Source: Ettlia oleoabundans
Lineage: Eukaryota > Chlorophyta > Chlorophyceae > Chlamydomonadales
Direction of reading: 5' to 3'
Assembly (NCBI GenBank): GCA_019693395.1
Contig: JAAMXP010005580.1
Location: forward strand, 1 to 14,560
DNA length: 14,560 bases
The notes under the pieces are model-generated. The model was not told the origin of the DNA, did no database searches, and was given only the letters and a program-made list of their open reading frames with translations. Below, piece by piece: positions 6,775 to 14,560 of the stretch. Positions within the stretch are counted from its first letter, which is position 1, and every line of letters starts with the position of its first letter. The position numbers and the translations under genes are program-made.

Positions 6775-9700
6775 ATGTCGACCCAGGCTGTTGCAGACGC
6801 GGTTCACGGCGCTGCTGTGCAAGCCGCCAAAGCAGGCTCTGCAGCAGTCGGTAAGTCCGACGCTGCAGCTACCGCCAAGGCCGGCACTGACGGTATTGCG
6901 GACGGGTCGGCACTGCCCAGTGACAACCATGAACAGTTCCAGGTGCTTCTGTTGGAAATCTCTCTGCTCGTCTTGACACCACCACTTTTGAATCCAGGGT
7001 GACCTTGAACCACGCCAGGCAGCGCTGTGGCAGGGCTTTGCCAGCAACCCTGGCAACGGTGCGTCCGTGGCTGCCACTTGACGTCAAGTTGCCCCTAGTC
7101 GTCCTTCTGAGCACCTCTGACGCTGCTGTTGGCTGCAGATGCATCTGGCTGGCTTCTACATCGGCGCCATGACCTCCAACCTCATTGCCCTGGGCGACAA
7201 GTAAGTGTGCATGCTTGCTGAGGCCCCACCTGCTTGTAGCTGCCTCTCGTTGCAGAAGCTGCTTCAGAGGTGCAGGAGTTGCCATATTGCGTTACTGTAA
7301 TCGTTCCCAAATCATCCCATCCTGGCATACCTGTTACCTCACAGTAACTATAAGCTTTGAGTGCCTGGATGGTCCCGGCCTTGCGGTGCAGGATGGGGCT
7401 GTACGCTGCTCTGAAGCAGTACGGGCCCTGTACTGCCGCCGAGCTGGCCAAGCACAAGGGCTTGAACGAGCGCTACATGGCCGAGTGGCTGCGCCAGCAG
7501 GCCTCTGCACGCGTCATAAGCACAGACGAAGCTGCCGAAAAGGTGCCTGGCTTTGCTTGCTCACTTCCCTTGAACGGTCGCACCTGCGTTCCTGCCTGGA
7601 GACCCAGTGTGGCATGCGCCATGACGCCATTATTAACATCACTGCTGCGTGCAGCCCCCGGCAAGACATTTGTGATAAACGTTATGCTGCTCCTTGCTGG
7701 CCCAGCCTCAGAGCTTAGATTTGATGTGAGTCACCCTCCTGGCACTTCCCATCCCTGCCCCCTTCTTGCAGTACTGGCTGACGCCTGTACAGCAGGACTG
7801 CCTGGTGAACGAGTACGGCAGCGACGCTTCGCCCTACTTCTTCGCAGGCAAGTGCTCACCCATAGTTGTGCGCGCTACGCCACCACGATTGAGGCTGCAT
7901 TGTGTTCGCCATCAATGCTTCAGGGAGCTGGCCCCCTTACTTAGGCAGGACAGTATGGAGGTTCTTCTGCGGGCTTCCTCAACCCACGCCTAAGACCGTA
8001 GCTTTTCTTTCTTTCTTTCAGTTTGAGGGACAGTCGGCATACCACTGAACTGCCCTGCCATTGCCCTCCTCTGTAACTTCATCCGCAGTAGTAGGTGCCC
8101 AGGCGTGGCTCCGCCCCAGCCTGTCAACAGGTTGGGGGCCACAGTTTGCCAAAACCCAGTTGCCCAACCTCCTGGCTGCTGGCCTGCCTGCCTCTTTGCA
8201 ACCTCTCCTCGTGGTGTCTGTCTGTTTGCCTGCAGGAGGCTTCTACGCCATCCCCAGCATGGCAAAGATGGCAGATGAGAAGCTGCCTGTGTGCTTCAAG
8301 GACGGCACTGGCATCAGCTGTGAGCAGCTGTGTGGTGGTGGTGTCTGGTGGTGTGGTGGTGGTGTCTGGTGGTGTGGTGGGGGTTTTGTTTTTTGGGTGG
8401 GGTGGGGCCTAGGGTGGTCTGGTCATGAGCTGTAAGCGGAATCCTAAGGTTGACTAAGGAGGACAGTGCGTGGGGTGTTGGAGTTTGACTACGAGCGCGA
8501 GTTAAAGTTTGTGCATGGAACGAACACAAGGAGATCAGCCAGAGTCGCGGGGCCTCCACCTAAGCCATGTGCCGGCTTGCCATGTGACCCATGCATCAGT
8601 TGATGTCATCACCCTGCACTCTGCTGCCATGCAGACAATGACGTTGATCACAGCTGCACCTGTGGCGTCTGCCGTAACTTGGTGGGTGGGTGGGTGCGTG
8701 GGTGGGTGCTGGGTGTTTATCTGTGGCCCCTGTCCAGCCTGCAAATGACGTGTTGAAAGGCAGCGCACAACCACAGCGATTCTGTCGCTTGGCATGATTT
8801 GAACCGTGTTCACCTGGTATATGCGTTGCCTGCTGCAGGGGGTGTGGCTGCGCCATGGCCTGGTGCCCTGCCTGCGTGGGGTGCCTGGCTTGGAAGAAAA
8901 GTTGGAGAAGGGTTGCATGGTGAGGAGGGCAGCAGAAAGCACAGGGGTGGTATAGTTTCTGTGCCACATATACCATATCAGTGAATGGGTATATTTGCAG
9001 GCACATGGCAGGGCCGTACGAGCGAGCGAGTTTATTTATGCATGGCGTTGTGTGGATAGAGCATGTTTTGAAGGGCACTGAAGGCTGGGAAGTGAAGCAG
9101 CTGCAATCCCTGCAACTCAGCCGAGGATGCTGCCAGCCGCTGTTTACCCCGCTTGGGTGTGCGGATGTGCCCCAGTGCATGGCAGCAGTCGTCCTTTGCT
9201 GTGCCTCGCAGCTTTCTAGATCTACCAAGTCAAAAGTGTTGTGCATCCCTCCGTCCTCACCTCGCACCATTCCAACCCTCCGGTCTTCCTTTCGCTTTGC
9301 TCTGCCTTTAGTTTGAAGTGCCTCGCTACGCTTTCTTGCGCAGGTTGCTGTAAGCCCTGCTTGGGCTGGTATTGTTATACACATTTCACAACCCCCCCCC
9401 TACCTTTCCCACTTGCCAGGTGGCTGATGTGGGTTGCGGGTGCGGTGAGGCGCTTATGGTTGTGGCCTCTGAATTCCCTAACTCGACCTTCCACGGGTTT
9501 GACATCAGCGAAGACGCCCTCAGGCAAGCAAGGCAATAGGCCACCTTCCATTACCATACACTTTATGGCCATCTCCTTCTCATCCACTCAATTTTACAGG
9601 CTTCCCACATGCTTTTCCCCTCCCACACTTACTCTGCGTCTGCAGGCATGGCAGGGAGGAGGCCGCCCGCCAGGGTCTGACCAACGTGCAGTTCTTCAAC

Positions 9701-11070
9701 CCGGGACTGAAAGAGGAGCATATGGCCCAGAAGCCAACTTACCAGGCAAGAGCCATACAGAGGTGGAGGAGCTATGGCCTGTATCTCCCATTGCCCCTTG
9801 CTGGCTAGACAACAGTCAACCAAGCAACCAACACCCGAGCCCTCAGCAGTGCTCGGCAGCGCTCACCACTTGACAACTACTAACCATCCCCAGGTTTACC
9901 TGGACTCTCTTGCCTTCTCCCTGTTTCTCCATCTCCGCTGATCATGATAAGGCACTTCGTTCCCTCTTTCCCCTGCCCCGCAGCTGGTGATGACCAACGA
10001 CGCCATACACGACATGACCCACCCTCGGGAGGTGATGGCGGCGGTGAGGAAGGCGGTGGCAGATGATGGGTGCTGGGTTGTGGGAGACATGAGCTCGCTG
10101 GAAAGGTGGGTAGGGGTGGGGGATATGAACGCAATGGATAGGTGAGTACTGTACAGGGCGCTCTTGCAGGTTGCACGTTGGTTGGGAGTTGCCTGCTGTG
10201 GGTGTAATGGTGCGGCAGGGTTTGTTTTCTTGGAGTGGGGTCTGAGCCGAAGAGTGAATGATGGTGCGGCAGTTGCAGTCACGGCAGTCAGACAAGCCAG
10301 AGTGTAGGACTGTGCCAGGGAGCACACAGTTGAAAGTACTAGCACCAATAGATAGCATTGCTGTATCTATCCTGCCGAGCAGGATTGCAAGCTCGCTTCC
10401 CTGCCTTCCTTCCTGTCTTCGTGAGGCGCTCATCTCACCGCTCGCCGCCTGCCTGCCTACACCTGCCCACCCACTACCTGTGCAGCCATGGAGCCAACGT
10501 GCACCACCACCCCCTGGCACCCCTCCTATACGGCTTCAGCATGCACCTCTGCCTGCCATCGGGCATGAGCGCACCGGGAGGCGCCGGGTTGGGTACCATG
10601 GGCATCAGCGCGGTGAGCCCAGCTTCCTCGTACCTTCCGCAGCCTTCTCTGCAATCACTCATGCCTCTCTCGCCTGCTGCTTCTTGGTTGGTGTTCAGCC
10701 ACCCCACCCCGCCTCCTTTGTAGGACGGGATGTGCCGCATGTTGCGTGAGGCTGGCTTTGGCTCTGCCGAGGTGCTGACTGAGTTCAACCACCCGCTGAA
10801 CAGGCAAGCGATTGATAACCTAAATTCGGCTCCAGTGCCGCTTTGTCACCTGTGTATGGCTGTGCACGCTATGGGAAAGCAACGCACATATAGCACACAC
10901 AGCCGAGAGGGCTGCTGCGAGCACTCTTTGGTATGTGTGGTTCATGTCGTTTCAGCACCGCGCTGTCTTGTTGCTTGCTGTATACAACAAAACAACGTGT
11001 CTGCAAGCGCTGAGTGCGGTTCCTATGTGGTGTACGCTTTTGCTGCAGGTACTACATTGCCAAGCCGTGA
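6775..11070 (+). CDS. SAM-dependent methyltransferase with winged-helix N-domain (gene A)
   Basis: Complete 13-exon gene encoding 407 residues: 6775-6942, 7139-7200, 7392-7542, 7772-7847, 8236-8319, 8635-8681, 8839-8919, 9420-9523, 9646-9745, 9984-10105, 10486-10612, 10724-10803, 11049-11070. It probably transfers a methyl group from S-adenosylmethionine; the substrate is unknown. Residues 1-56 are Ala-rich and low complexity. Residues 57-127 are a winged helix ([15 protein letters not shown], then [20 protein letters not shown]), as in the Rv2258c-like family. The class I catalytic fold follows: SAM motif [10 protein letters not shown] (224-232), the acidic ribose-binding residue in GFDIS (Asp251), motif II NDAIHDM (296-302), GDMSS near 325-329, and the late family block [20 protein letters not shown] (340-359). 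The protein ends YYIAKP. An unusual Cys cluster SCTCGVC (187-193) lies between the domains. Introns 4, 8, 9 and 12 start with GC, not GT. No obvious organelle targeting signal is seen, so a cytosolic location is likely. The fold is very sure; no specific pathway can be assigned. Confidence 0.93.
6943..7138 (+). other. Intron 1 of gene A, strongly conserved in gene B
   Basis: This 196-base intron runs from GTGCTT to CTGCAG. It matches gene B intron 1 (12590-12786, 197 bases) with nine substitutions and one single-base insertion, about 95% identity. Exon 1 itself is less similar between the copies. In both genes, reading straight through the donor gives the same stop after a short hydrophobic tail (VLLLEISLL, then V or F, then LTPPLLNPG). 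The intron also holds the palindrome at 7076-7089. Confidence 0.8.
7076..7089. promoter_or_regulatory. 14-bp perfect palindrome containing TGACGTCA, in gene A intron 1
   Basis: ACTTGACGTCAAGT is its own reverse complement and contains the same TGACGTCA core as the promoter site at 6566-6573. In gene B the matching site is ACTTGACGTAAAGT, so one C-to-A change breaks the symmetry and the core. A first-intron bZIP-type enhancer is a reasonable inference for gene A only. Confidence 0.45.
8330..8383 (+). repeat. 21-bp GT-rich tandem repeat in gene A intron 5
   Basis: Two exact copies of a 21-base unit built of GTG, GGT and TCT (8330-8350 and 8351-8371) plus a partial third copy to 8383 lie just inside the intron 5 donor. 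The sense strand is G-rich. Gene B intron 5 lacks the repeat and is less than half as long (145 versus 315 bases), so it arose or was lost after the duplication. Confidence 0.85.
8684..8713 (+). repeat. G-quadruplex-capable GGGT repeat at the intron 6 donor of gene A
   Basis: Six GGG runs lie at 8684, 8688, 8692, 8700, 8704 and 8711, with loops of 1, 1, 5, 1 and 4 bases. The tract starts only two bases into intron 6 (GTGGGTGGG). The sense strand carries the G-runs, so a quadruplex could form in the pre-mRNA and mask or expose the 5' splice site. Gene B has only two GGG runs at the equivalent place before the pattern breaks. Confidence 0.7.
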
Positions 11071-12270
11071 TGCGAATGACCATGGATTGTTGAAAAGAAA
11101 GAAGGGAGCTGGATTTCTGTTCTGCCAGCTGTGCAGCCAGCGTTACCTGGCCTGCTAGTGAATGCGAGACACGTTTGCGAAACCCGCGTCGTAATCAGGA
11201 ACTTGCGTACCAGTGTTTATGGGTTTAAGCGCTAGTTATGCGTGCTGTCCATGCACTGGGACAGTTGCAGTTTTAATTGTGCCATGTCGCTTTCTACCGG
11301 TTTGATGCGCCAGTTCCACAACCTGTTGTTTCCCGAACGGTTTGTTTGCCCAGCTGTCAGCCTCGGGCTGTTATCCTACATGATGCATCCTTTATACCTG
11401 CATACCCCTTGCCATGCCAGCTGGCGACCGATCACGGGTGGGGTTGCGGAGCACAGTGTGCTGTTCCCAAGAAAAATCATATGCTGGTCCTAACAAAAGA
11501 CTCAGTTGCGTGTTTCATTTGAGCAATTGAGCTGCTCAGCTGTACCTTGTCTACTCAAGACAACACCTTAGCTTATGCCCCAACAAAACTGCCCACCACC
11601 CTGCATTGACCAGACCCATACTTCATCAATCCAAACCCCGACACTTGCCTCTTCAAGATACTATTGCTCCCCTTCTATGACCCTGCAGCGCCCTGCTGGA
11701 ATCCTGTAGCGCCCCTTCTAGCGCTCTTTCGAACCATCTTGATCTGTGTGTGAGTCCTCTTGTTGAACGCGCCTGCACATTATCTCTCCTTTGTTGAGCA
11801 TAAAATGCGTCAGTCCTTCTAACATACTGATTAAACCCAGACTGCGCACGGAGAGTCACAAGGGTGCCGCCAGTTGGCTACAGCCGGTGCAGAACCACTC
11901 TGCAACGCTGGTGCTCACCATTCTGTTCGGCACGCAAAGTTTCCCCAGTGCAGTGCTCACTGGCACTTGCATTGCATTGCATTACACCAGCATTCGGTGG
12001 CCTGAACGACTGGGCAACAGTTGCATAGCATTGCAGCACCAGCATGGCTGCGCCGCCCTCGGGCCGAGCAACCATCCCGCTGAAGGTTCCTTAACTGTGC
12101 CCTTGGCTCCTTGCTTTTCAGTAGCGGCCGTCACCAATACCCAGGTCGTTGGCAGTTTCTTACAGCCATGAATATAATCACTTGTCCCCGATGCATGATG
12201 GATTAGTAACAGGTCAGTCGCTCCTCCGTCACTGAGCAGGGAAGTGGAAGAAAGCACGTTTAGAAAGCCG

Positions 12271-12277
12271 TATAAAG
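12271..12277 (+). promoter_or_regulatory. TATA-like box of gene B
   Basis: TATAAAG lies 151-157 bases before the gene B ATG and 76-82 bases before the leader block shared with gene A. It is a better TATA match than anything upstream of gene A. A 5' UTR of 100 bases or more, or a leader intron, would fit the distance. Confidence 0.4.
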
Positions 12278-12352
12278 CTGTGCCGTGTCGCTTATCATTG
12301 CAGTTGAAACATATCTGTTACCTATCAATCTCACAGAACTCTGCATCGCAAA

Positions 12353-12374
12353 CAGAGCACTCAACCCGCCAGGG
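12353..12374 (+). promoter_or_regulatory. Leader block shared with gene A
   Basis: This is the counterpart of 6695-6716, 54-75 bases before the ATG. It is followed by TTCTCTCTCAG, which looks like a 3' splice acceptor. A 5' UTR intron ending there is possible but cannot be shown from the genome alone. Confidence 0.45.
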
Positions 12375-12427
12375 GTTCGACACACACGGCTACCCCGCTC
12401 ACCCATTTCTCTCTCAGCGCTTCTATT

Positions 12428-14459
12428 ATGTCGCACCCTGTGGCAGACGAAATGCATGCCGCGATGCAAGCCGCTGCTGCAGGCTCCGCGGCAGCCAGTA
12501 AGTCCGACGCTGCAGCTACCGCCAAGGCCGGCACTGACGGTATTGCTGAGGGGGCGGCACCTCCCGGTGACAACCATGAACAGTTCCAGGTGCTTTTGCT
12601 GGAAATCTCTCTGCTCTTCTTGACACCACCACTTTTGAATCCAGGGTGACCTTGAACCATGCCAGGCAGCGCTGTGGCAGGGCTTTGCCAGCCACCCTGG
12701 CAACGGTGCGTCCGTGGCTGCCACTTGACGTAAAGTTGCCCCTAGTCGTCCTTATGACCACCTCTGATGCTGACTGTTGGCTGCAGATGCATCTGGCTGG
12801 CTTCTACATCGGCGCCATGACCTCCAACCTCATTGCCCTGGGCGACAAGTAAGTGTGCATGCTTGCCGAAGCCCCACCTGCCTGTAGCTGCCTGTAGCTG
12901 CGGAAGCTGCTTTGGAGGTGCAGAAGATGCTGTTGGCTCATGCCATGTCATCCCAAACTAAATGAACTTGTTGGTTCCTCTTGCCTTCACACGATGCATT
13001 GGAACTCCATGTGCCCTGGTACTCTTCGGCTCTGCCGTGCAGGATGGGGCTGTACGCTGCTCTGAAGCAGTACGGGCCCTGTACCGCCGCCGAGCTGGCC
13101 AAGCACAAGGGCTTGAATGAGCGCTACATGGCCGAGTGGCTGCGCCAGCAGGCCTCTGCACGCGTCATAAGCACAGATGAAGCTGCCGACAAGGTGCCTG
13201 CCGGTTGGCTGTGCCTGCTCAGCTTTGCTTCAAGCGGCTGGCACCTACCTCCCTGCCTTGCTGCACACTGGCACATTGCGGTAGGCGGACATACCGCCAA
13301 CATAATCTCGTGTCGGGCCTGCTGCATGCAGCCAAAACCAGTCTTTCCTTCTCTCTTTCCTGCTATATTTGTGACTTCCCTCTTTCTGACATAGATATGA
13401 GTGGCGCCAGAATTGAAAGATGATGTCTTCTGCCGCACCTCTCGCCTGCCCCCTTCTTGCAGTACTGGCTGACGCCTGTACAGCAGGACTGCCTGGTGAA
13501 CGAGTACGGCAGCGATGCTTCGCCCTACTTCTTTGCAGGCAAGTGATCATCCACGCTGATCATGCTGGGCTCCTGCTCAGAGACACAGTGCACGCATTCA
13601 ACTTGCTGTGCAAGGTGCCCCCTTCCTCGGGCAGGACAATTTGCATTTCGCGGGGCTGCTCTGACATTGGCGACATTATAATCAATGTTCCTCCTTTAAT
13701 GGTTGTGATGAGTTCATTGCTGGCACAAGTTGCACAAGCATGGCTGCGGTCGCCTACCTGCAGGTTGAGAGCAGCAGTATGCCCAGCCCCTCTCCTTCCT
13801 TCATTCCCACCCTGCCTCCCTGCCTTGCCCTGACTGCCTGTCTGCTTGCAGGGGGCTTCTACACCATACCCGGCCTGGCTAAGACAGCCAATGAGAAGCT
13901 GCCCGTGTGCTTTAAGGATGGCACTGGCATCAGCTGTGAGTGGGGGCTTTGCCGGTGAAGTGGGAAACCTGCACATGGAAAGACAACAAAGGAGTGAAGA
14001 TCCACATCCTCAGAGGACGTGGGTGACCCGCGTTTGTCCTATGTGCTCTATGAAGTCACCTGTGCTGTGCTTCCCTGCAGACGATGAAATTGAGGAGAGC
14101 TGCACCTGTGGAGTGTGCCGCGACCTGGTGGGTGCATTTGGGTGGGTGGCGCATGATGTTGTTGTGGCAAGGCAGCAAGGTGGGGGTTGTTAGGGGTCAG
14201 GTTTGCAAGTATTGAATCAGACTATCCAATCATGCACTGCATGGCAGCTAGCATTCGTCAACCACACGTGGCAGGCCATCTTGTCAGTTTGCACGGGACG
14301 TCCAGTAGCAGGCAGCACACAACCTCTGTTGCTTGGCATATGATGAAGGCTCTAATGTACATGAGTGGTATTCTGCAGGGTGTGTGGCTGCGCCATGGCC
14401 TGGTGCCCAGCCTGCGCGGCATGCCTGGCGTGAAAGAAAAACTGGAGAAGGGTTGCATG
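12428..14459 (+). CDS. SAM-dependent methyltransferase paralogue (gene B, 3' end outside window)
   Basis: Tandem duplicate of gene A in the same orientation. Visible exons: 12428-12589, 12787-12848, 13043-13193, 13463-13538, 13852-13935, 14081-14127, 14379-14459; intron 7 then runs off the window. Exons 2-7 have exactly the same lengths and phases as gene A, and exon 1 is two codons shorter. The 221 visible residues cover the Ala-rich N-terminus, the winged helix ([25 protein letters not shown]) and the linker with the SCTCGVC Cys cluster (185-191). The SAM-binding exons are not in the window, so activity cannot be judged here. No stop codons, frameshifts or broken splice sites are seen, so the gene looks functional. 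Differences gather in exon 1, in exon 5 (TIPGLAKTANEK versus [12 protein letters not shown]) and around the Cys cluster (DEIEE versus NDVDH). Intron 4 again starts with GC. The winged helix is nearly identical to that of gene A, with one visible change, Glu to Asp, at the end of exon 3. Confidence 0.92.
12590..12786 (+). other. Intron 1 of gene B, near-copy of gene A intron 1
   Basis: It matches 6943-7138 at about 95%. Differences include the loss of the TGACGTCA core and one inserted base near the 3' end (GCTGACTG versus GCTGCTG). The insertion makes an ORF from 12646 run through into exon 2 in gene B only, which argues against that ORF being a real exon. Confidence 0.8.
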
Positions 14460-14560
14460 GTGAGAAGTGGTGGGTTGGGGTGGTGTGGGGTGGGGTGGCA
14501 GATGAAGTTACTTCGTGCATGTTGGTGTGCGCGTCGGGTCTATGTGTAGTGCGTGTATTG

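Larger units (their letters stand above)
11071..12427. other. Spacer between the tandem methyltransferase genes
   Basis: This stretch holds the 3' UTR of gene A and the promoter of gene B. No exon chain or RNA gene was found. I did not see a TGTAA polyadenylation signal, which is usual in many green algae, after the gene A stop. A (GCATT)3 tract at 11969-11983 is partly echoed as GCATTGCAGCACCAGCAT downstream. Three nearby copies of a TG-AGCGCCC-like motif occur around 11684-11728. Apart from about 80 bases next to the gene B start, the spacer shows no similarity to the region upstream of gene A. Confidence 0.5.

Noticed and set aside
12646..12852. ORF through gene B intron 1 into exon 2 as an extended exon
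   Set aside because: In gene A a one-base difference puts the same sequence out of frame with exon 2, and the CTGCAG acceptor before MHLAGFY is intact in both copies.
1..14560. Mobile elements, CRISPR arrays, tRNA or rRNA genes, viral genes
   Set aside because: I saw no terminal repeats with transposase-like exons, no regularly spaced repeats, no cloverleaf or rRNA sequence and no viral hallmark motifs. The only duplications are the methyltransferase pair and local simple repeats.

Overview
The window is nuclear DNA of a green alga. I infer a core chlorophyte (Chlorophyceae or Trebouxiophyceae) but cannot name the species. The support is: genes broken into many short exons (often 50-150 nt) by introns of roughly 110-500 nt; acceptors that are nearly always (C)TGCAG; moderately GC-rich, CAG/TGC-rich sequence; and a chloroplast light-harvesting-family gene. 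There are no operons or bacterial-style genes. The real proteins appear only after splicing, so most simple ORFs here are shadows. I built every gene model by hand from splice sites, intron phase and protein-family motifs.

Layout, left to right. (1) Minus strand, 1732 to 181 and on past the left edge: a PsbS-like (four-helix LHC superfamily) gene with seven exons visible, including a chloroplast transit peptide. (2) 1733-3106: no gene found. (3) Minus strand, about 5684 to 3107: an unrecognised protein of about 541 residues, rich in Gln, Ala and Pro, in five proposed exons; the first exon is uncertain. (4) 5685-6774: a divergent intergenic region holding promoter-like sites and two strong hairpins. 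(5) Plus strand, 6775-11070: a complete 13-exon gene (gene A) for a 407-residue SAM-dependent methyltransferase with an N-terminal winged-helix domain, like the bacterial Rv2258c family. (6) 11071-12427: spacer. (7) Plus strand, 12428 to the right edge: gene B, a tandem paralogue of gene A, with exons 1-7 visible.

The most unusual points are these. Four of the 12 introns in gene A use GC-AG rather than GT-AG splice sites, and the one visible in both copies is conserved. Intron 1 is about 95% identical between the two methyltransferase copies, while introns 3-7 have diverged almost completely. Both copies carry an extra Cys-rich CxCxxC micro-exon between the winged helix and the catalytic domain. 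A PsbS-like photoprotection gene is hidden in exons too small for ORF scanning. The genes show no shared pathway. They are neighbours on a chromosome, and the tandem methyltransferase pair is the only clear functional grouping.
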